From an uncultured Methanobacterium sp. (GTDB taxonomy: Archaea; Methanobacteriota; Methanobacteria; Methanobacteriales; Methanobacteriaceae), in contig NZ_OY762015.1 in NCBI RefSeq assembly GCF_963665055.1, forward strand, positions 1,054,001 to 1,118,000: a stretch of DNA of 64,000 nucleotides, in the 5' to 3' direction. Positions 57,596 through 64,000 of the stretch are shown here, in pieces (position 1 is the first letter of the stretch; each line of letters begins with the position of its first letter). Position numbers and translations under genes: made by a program. The notes below the pieces were generated by a model. It had not been told where the DNA came from and ran no database searches. It worked only from the letters and a program-made list of their open reading frames with translations.

Positions 57596-57973
57596 ATGAC
57601 TGAAAAAGGACAGATATATCGGTGTGATATTTGTGGGAACATAGTGAATGTTTTCTGCGAGGGTGCAGGCAAACTGGTTTGTTGTGAAGTGCCCATGGAA
57701 CTTTTAAATGAGAAACAGGATGCTGATGGTGCTATAAAACACCGACCAGTGATTGAAAAATCAGCGGTGGGGGTTAAGGTTAAGGTGGGAGAAGTACCTC
57801 ACCCCATGGAGGAAAATCACCATATAGAGTGGGTGGAACTGGCCACTGCTAACCAGGTTTTCATACAGTTTTTAGAGCCCGGTGACAAGCCCGAGGCAGA
57901 ATTCCCAGTAGATCTAGAAACCGGTCTAAAAGCCAGGAGTTACTGCAATATCCACGGATTATGGAAATCATAA
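57596..57973 (+). CDS. dfx: Desulfoferrodoxin (superoxide reductase, 2Fe type)
   Basis: A 125-residue superoxide reductase. The N-terminal desulforedoxin domain has CDIC near 10-13 and CC near 29-30 to hold the Fe(Cys)4 centre I. The catalytic centre II ligands come from KHRP, HPMEENHHIEWVEL and the C-terminal YCNIHGLW (Cys and His). It turns superoxide into peroxide, which rubrerythrin then removes. GAGGGAG precedes the ATG. Separate promoter and terminator regions suggest independent control. Confidence 0.92.
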   Translation: MTEKGQIYRCDICGNIVNVFCEGAGKLVCCEVPMELLNEKQDADGAIKHRPVIEKSAVGVKVKVGEVPHPMEENHHIEWVELATANQVFIQFLEPGDKPEAEFPVDLETGLKARSYCNIHGLWKS

Positions 57974-58561
57974 CTATGGAATTGTAACCATTTCATTCAA
58001 TTATGGGATTATAACAATTTCCATTCATTTTTTTCCATTTTTTAATATTCACAATTCAAAATTAATCATTCCAATTCAAAACTATTAATAAGGAATTCAG
58101 TACTATTCAAATTAGTATAATTCAAATTATATTCCAGTTATATTAGAATATATTAAATCATGTTCTATTCGGTTTATAGAATTTTTTCAGTTTATTTAGA
58201 TATTCTGAGTGATTTAAGGAATGTTTAATTTCATACCCGTTGATTATGGTATATTTAAGATTATCTAAAACTATTCTATGGGATAAACTATTCTATTGGA
58301 TATTTAATATTAAATAGGATATTTAAGATATATAAAAACTGATTATGGAATATTTAAGATACATTCCAGCTAATTATAGGATATTTTAGTTATATTCCAA
58401 CTAATCTATAAGACATTACAAAATTATATTCTAATGGGATATTCAAACTTTTAACAGTCAAATATTTCAAGTAATCCATACATAATAGATTTATAATCAC
58501 ATTTCATGGAGTTTATAAGTAAATTTGTGGTGTAAATAAATTTAAATAATGCAGGTGTGTT
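57974..58561. other. 588-bp spacer, degenerate AT-rich repeats
   Basis: From ~58130 to 58460 the text is built of loose copies of GGATATTTAAGATATATTC. No gene or strong structure. Confidence 0.4.
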
Positions 58562-59056
58562 ATGCGTAAAATAATTCTTATCTTAGCCCTGGTAATCATA
58601 ACTGTTTCCTTATCTGGATGTTTAGACACTCAGGTGGCCCAGATAGAGCAATTAACTGATACTATCAATGATCACATCATCTCGGGTGATGCTTACTTCA
58701 ACCAGGCCGCTACCAGCACCAACAACTACCAGTACGAAACTGCACAGTCACAGGTGGATAACGCATCATCTGACTTTAACCAGGCACGAACATCCACCCA
58801 GGAGGCATTAATATATGCCAAGAACCTCCAGGACCAGGTTTACATCAACTACCTGCAGATAACCCTCCAGGAACTGGATGCCAAGATCAATGCCACCAGT
58901 GAGCTGAAGCTAGCAATACCCCTGTTATCCAGGAACGACACCAGAACTGGTAATACACACGTGGATCTGGCCAATGGATACATGGACACCTCCCTGGAAT
59001 ACCAGAAACAGAGGGAAGATATAGTACAGCAGAATCCCACCAAGTTTAAATCATGA
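58562..59056 (+). CDS. Lipoprotein-like exported helical protein
   Basis: A 164-residue exported protein. The N-terminal signal ends in the lipobox LSGC (residues ~17-20), implying a lipid anchor as proposed for some archaeal proteins. The rest is almost wholly helical, with Gln/Asn/Ala-rich stretches (DTQVAQIEQLTDTINDHI, then AQSQVDNASSDFNQARTST), like a four-helix coiled bundle. No enzyme motif. The stop codon lies inside the first unit of a 20-bp tandem repeat. Function unknown. Confidence 0.7.
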   Translation: MRKIILILALVIITVSLSGCLDTQVAQIEQLTDTINDHIISGDAYFNQAATSTNNYQYETAQSQVDNASSDFNQARTSTQEALIYAKNLQDQVYINYLQITLQELDAKINATSELKLAIPLLSRNDTRTGNTHVDLANGYMDTSLEYQKQREDIVQQNPTKFKS

Positions 59057-59130
59057 ATACTAGGATTAAATCATGAATACTAGGATTAAATCATGAATAC
59101 TAGGATTAAATCATGAATACTAGGATTAAA
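59051..59130. repeat. 20-bp tandem repeat, four exact copies, spanning a stop codon
   Basis: TCATGAATACTAGGATTAAA is exact in 59051-59070, 59071-59090, 59091-59110 and 59111-59130. Degenerate copies continue to ~59240. The lipoprotein stop TGA (59054-59056) is in the first unit. Downstream to 59500 is AT-rich with TTAATTATTAAGTA repeats and no gene. Confidence 0.92.
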
Positions 59131-59516
59131 TCATGATTACCATGTTCAATTCATGAAAATACTGGGTTCAAATCATAAGTATCATGTTTAATTCATGGTT
59201 TCCCGGTTCAAATTATAAGTACCAAGTCAAAATCATGAATATTATCATGAAATTAAATGAATGAATTAAAATGAATAAAAAAATAGAATTGAAGAAAATA
59301 ATAGAATTTAATAGAATGAAAAGAAACTAATTTGTGTATTATAAACTACCTGTATTAGAAAGATATTAGGTATGAGTTTATACTAAAATCTAATTAATCA
59401 TAATACTTAATTATTAAGTACTCTTATCTATTAGGTACTCTTAATTATTAAGTACCGAATTAGAATCATATTTCACGAGAATCAAGTAAATAATCTATTT
59501 TTTGAGGTTAATACTC

Positions 59517-61694
<2,178 letters not shown>

Positions 61695-62106
61695 TAACTC
61701 TGATTATCAGGGGATTTGTTTTATTTTTTTTCTCCTTCCTTAATTCTTTATTTCTCTTAAATTCTTTTTTTCCTTGAGTTTATAATTGTTTGAGTCTTTA
61801 ATTTGTACTGAGTCCATAATTTTACTGAGTTTTTAATTGTATATTGTATTGAGTTTTAATTGACTGAGTTGATCATTGTCTATAATTTAAATTTCAAAAT
61901 ACTAATCAACCTTCATTTAACGTATAAGTATATCCCGTAGAGTATAGCCTATTAAAGCTATAATTAACCCAATAACGTTTTTAATTTTAGACTGTGATGT
62001 TATTCACTAAAAAACTTCTGAAGTTTATGCTTATGTGAATATGATTAATATTAGTGGATATTGAATTTTTAAAAAATTGTAAGAATTTTCCTGGATGGGG
62101 AATATT
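61695..62106. other. 412-bp spacer, nothing recognised
   Basis: AT-rich, with a T-rich stretch at 61716-61770 suitable as an archaeal terminator for the DHH gene. Repeats of TGAGTxxxTAATTG follow at 61777-61880. No gene. Confidence 0.4.
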
Positions 62107-63576
<1,470 letters not shown>

Positions 63577-63580
63577 TTAA

Positions 63581-63946
63581 ATGCCAGCAAAACCTCTAAT
63601 ACTGGCCCTGAATCACAACCAGAGAAACCTGGATATTCTTATCAAAATATTAGGAGAAGCAGGTTACGAAGTGGGGGGTGTTTCAAGCCCTGCAGAACTG
63701 GATAGGGAAGTTGATATTCGAGAGAACATAAACTTGGTACTGATAGATATATCTGGATTTAACCGGAACATCTGGGAATCATGTGAGCGTCTGAGAATTT
63801 TAGAAATACCTTTTTTGGTTTTAAGTCCCCACCATCATCAGGCCGTAGAAAAACAGAGTATGGTTTACGGTGCCAATGGATTTTTAGTCAAACCACTGGT
63901 GGTTAAGGAACTTTTACTACTGATTAAAAGTTTAATTGAGGAATAA
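63581..63946 (+). CDS. Receiver domain protein lacking the acidic pair
   Basis: A 121-residue CheY-like fold. The phospho-Asp is kept in LVLIDISGF and the Lys in FLVKPLV, but the acidic pair at the end of strand 1 is NHN (LILALNHNQRN) and the Thr switch is Ser (LVLSPHHHQ). The loss of the Mg2+-binding acids suggests it is phosphorylated poorly or not at all. It lies between a KaiC protein and a gene that runs off the window. It may be a pseudo-receiver that works by binding. Confidence 0.82.
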   Translation: MPAKPLILALNHNQRNLDILIKILGEAGYEVGGVSSPAELDREVDIRENINLVLIDISGFNRNIWESCERLRILEIPFLVLSPHHHQAVEKQSMVYGANGFLVKPLVVKELLLLIKSLIEE

Positions 63947-63948
63947 AA

Positions 63949-64000
63949 ATGGAAACCAGAGAAACTGTTTTAATATCTATGGTTAACCGTAAAAATAGTG
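63949..64000 (+). CDS. Partial gene, third member of the KaiC operon
   Basis: ATG two bases after the receiver stop, reading METRETVLISMVNRKNS to the window edge. Too short to classify. In such methanogen operons a histidine kinase often comes next; that is inference from context. Confidence 0.45.
   Translation, partial: METRETVLISMVNRKNS

Noticed and set aside
59051..59130. Possible CRISPR or integration site
   Set aside because: Exact units without spacers; simple tandem duplication.

Overview
The window looks like a chromosomal segment of a mesophilic hydrogenotrophic methanogen, most likely Methanobacterium or a close relative. The basis is AT-rich intergenic DNA, archaeal TATA boxes (for example before the tRNA and NERD genes), a tRNA-Gln with no encoded CCA, many PAS/HisKA_2 sensor kinases, KaiC-type ATPases, a beta-helix surface protein with a C-terminal RRK sorting-type tail, and an archaeal DHH phosphoesterase. 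There is no rRNA and no CRISPR array.

Layout. 0-4 kb: membrane Ser/Thr kinase, a decayed tyrosine integrase and small zinc-ribbon genes (accessory DNA). 4-14.5 kb: PAS protein, small membrane and zinc-ribbon genes, a candidate structured RNA, TPR protein, MntP, a LytS-like/SpoIIE phosphatase and an ABC-class ATPase. 14.8-21.3 kb (minus strand): two paralogous zinc-ribbon proteins, a B12-binding radical SAM protein coupled to a membrane protein, a sulfite-oxidase-like protein and a TrmO-like protein. 21.3-22.9 kb: a 1.6-kb stretch with no convincing gene but two GC-rich structured islands, the best candidates for undescribed RNAs. 23-28 kb: histidine kinase, two response regulators and tRNA-Gln(CTG). 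28.6-33 kb: ArsR-type regulator, an exported protein, one complete IS and a four-repeat surface protein. 33.3-37.6 kb: a five-gene operon combining nucleotide-sugar enzymes with LutA/LutB-like Fe-S proteins; its second gene seems to start at ATT. 38-46 kb: accessory zone with a broken CPBP protease, a beta-helix adhesin, VapBC, a broken toxin beside its intact regulator, a DinD relic, a NERD protein and a PIN protein. 46-64 kb: RmlA, an MFS exporter, two HisKA_2 kinases, a MazF pair, rubrerythrin plus desulfoferrodoxin, a DHH phosphoesterase, and a KaiC/receiver signalling operon that runs off the window.

Themes. Signal transduction is dense: one Ser/Thr kinase, three histidine kinases, one PAS array without transmitter, three receiver proteins, one PP2C-type phosphatase and one double KaiC protein. 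Two cell-surface loci (32-41 kb) sit near nucleotide-sugar genes. Rubrerythrin and desulfoferrodoxin form an oxygen-defence pair. Many intergenic regions carry short tandem repeats (17-44 bp), often starting at or just after a stop codon. Several genes are visibly broken (integrase, CPBP protease, toxin, DinD relic), which marks 1.4-3 kb and 38-43 kb as turnover zones. All calls come from reading the sequence; no database search was run.
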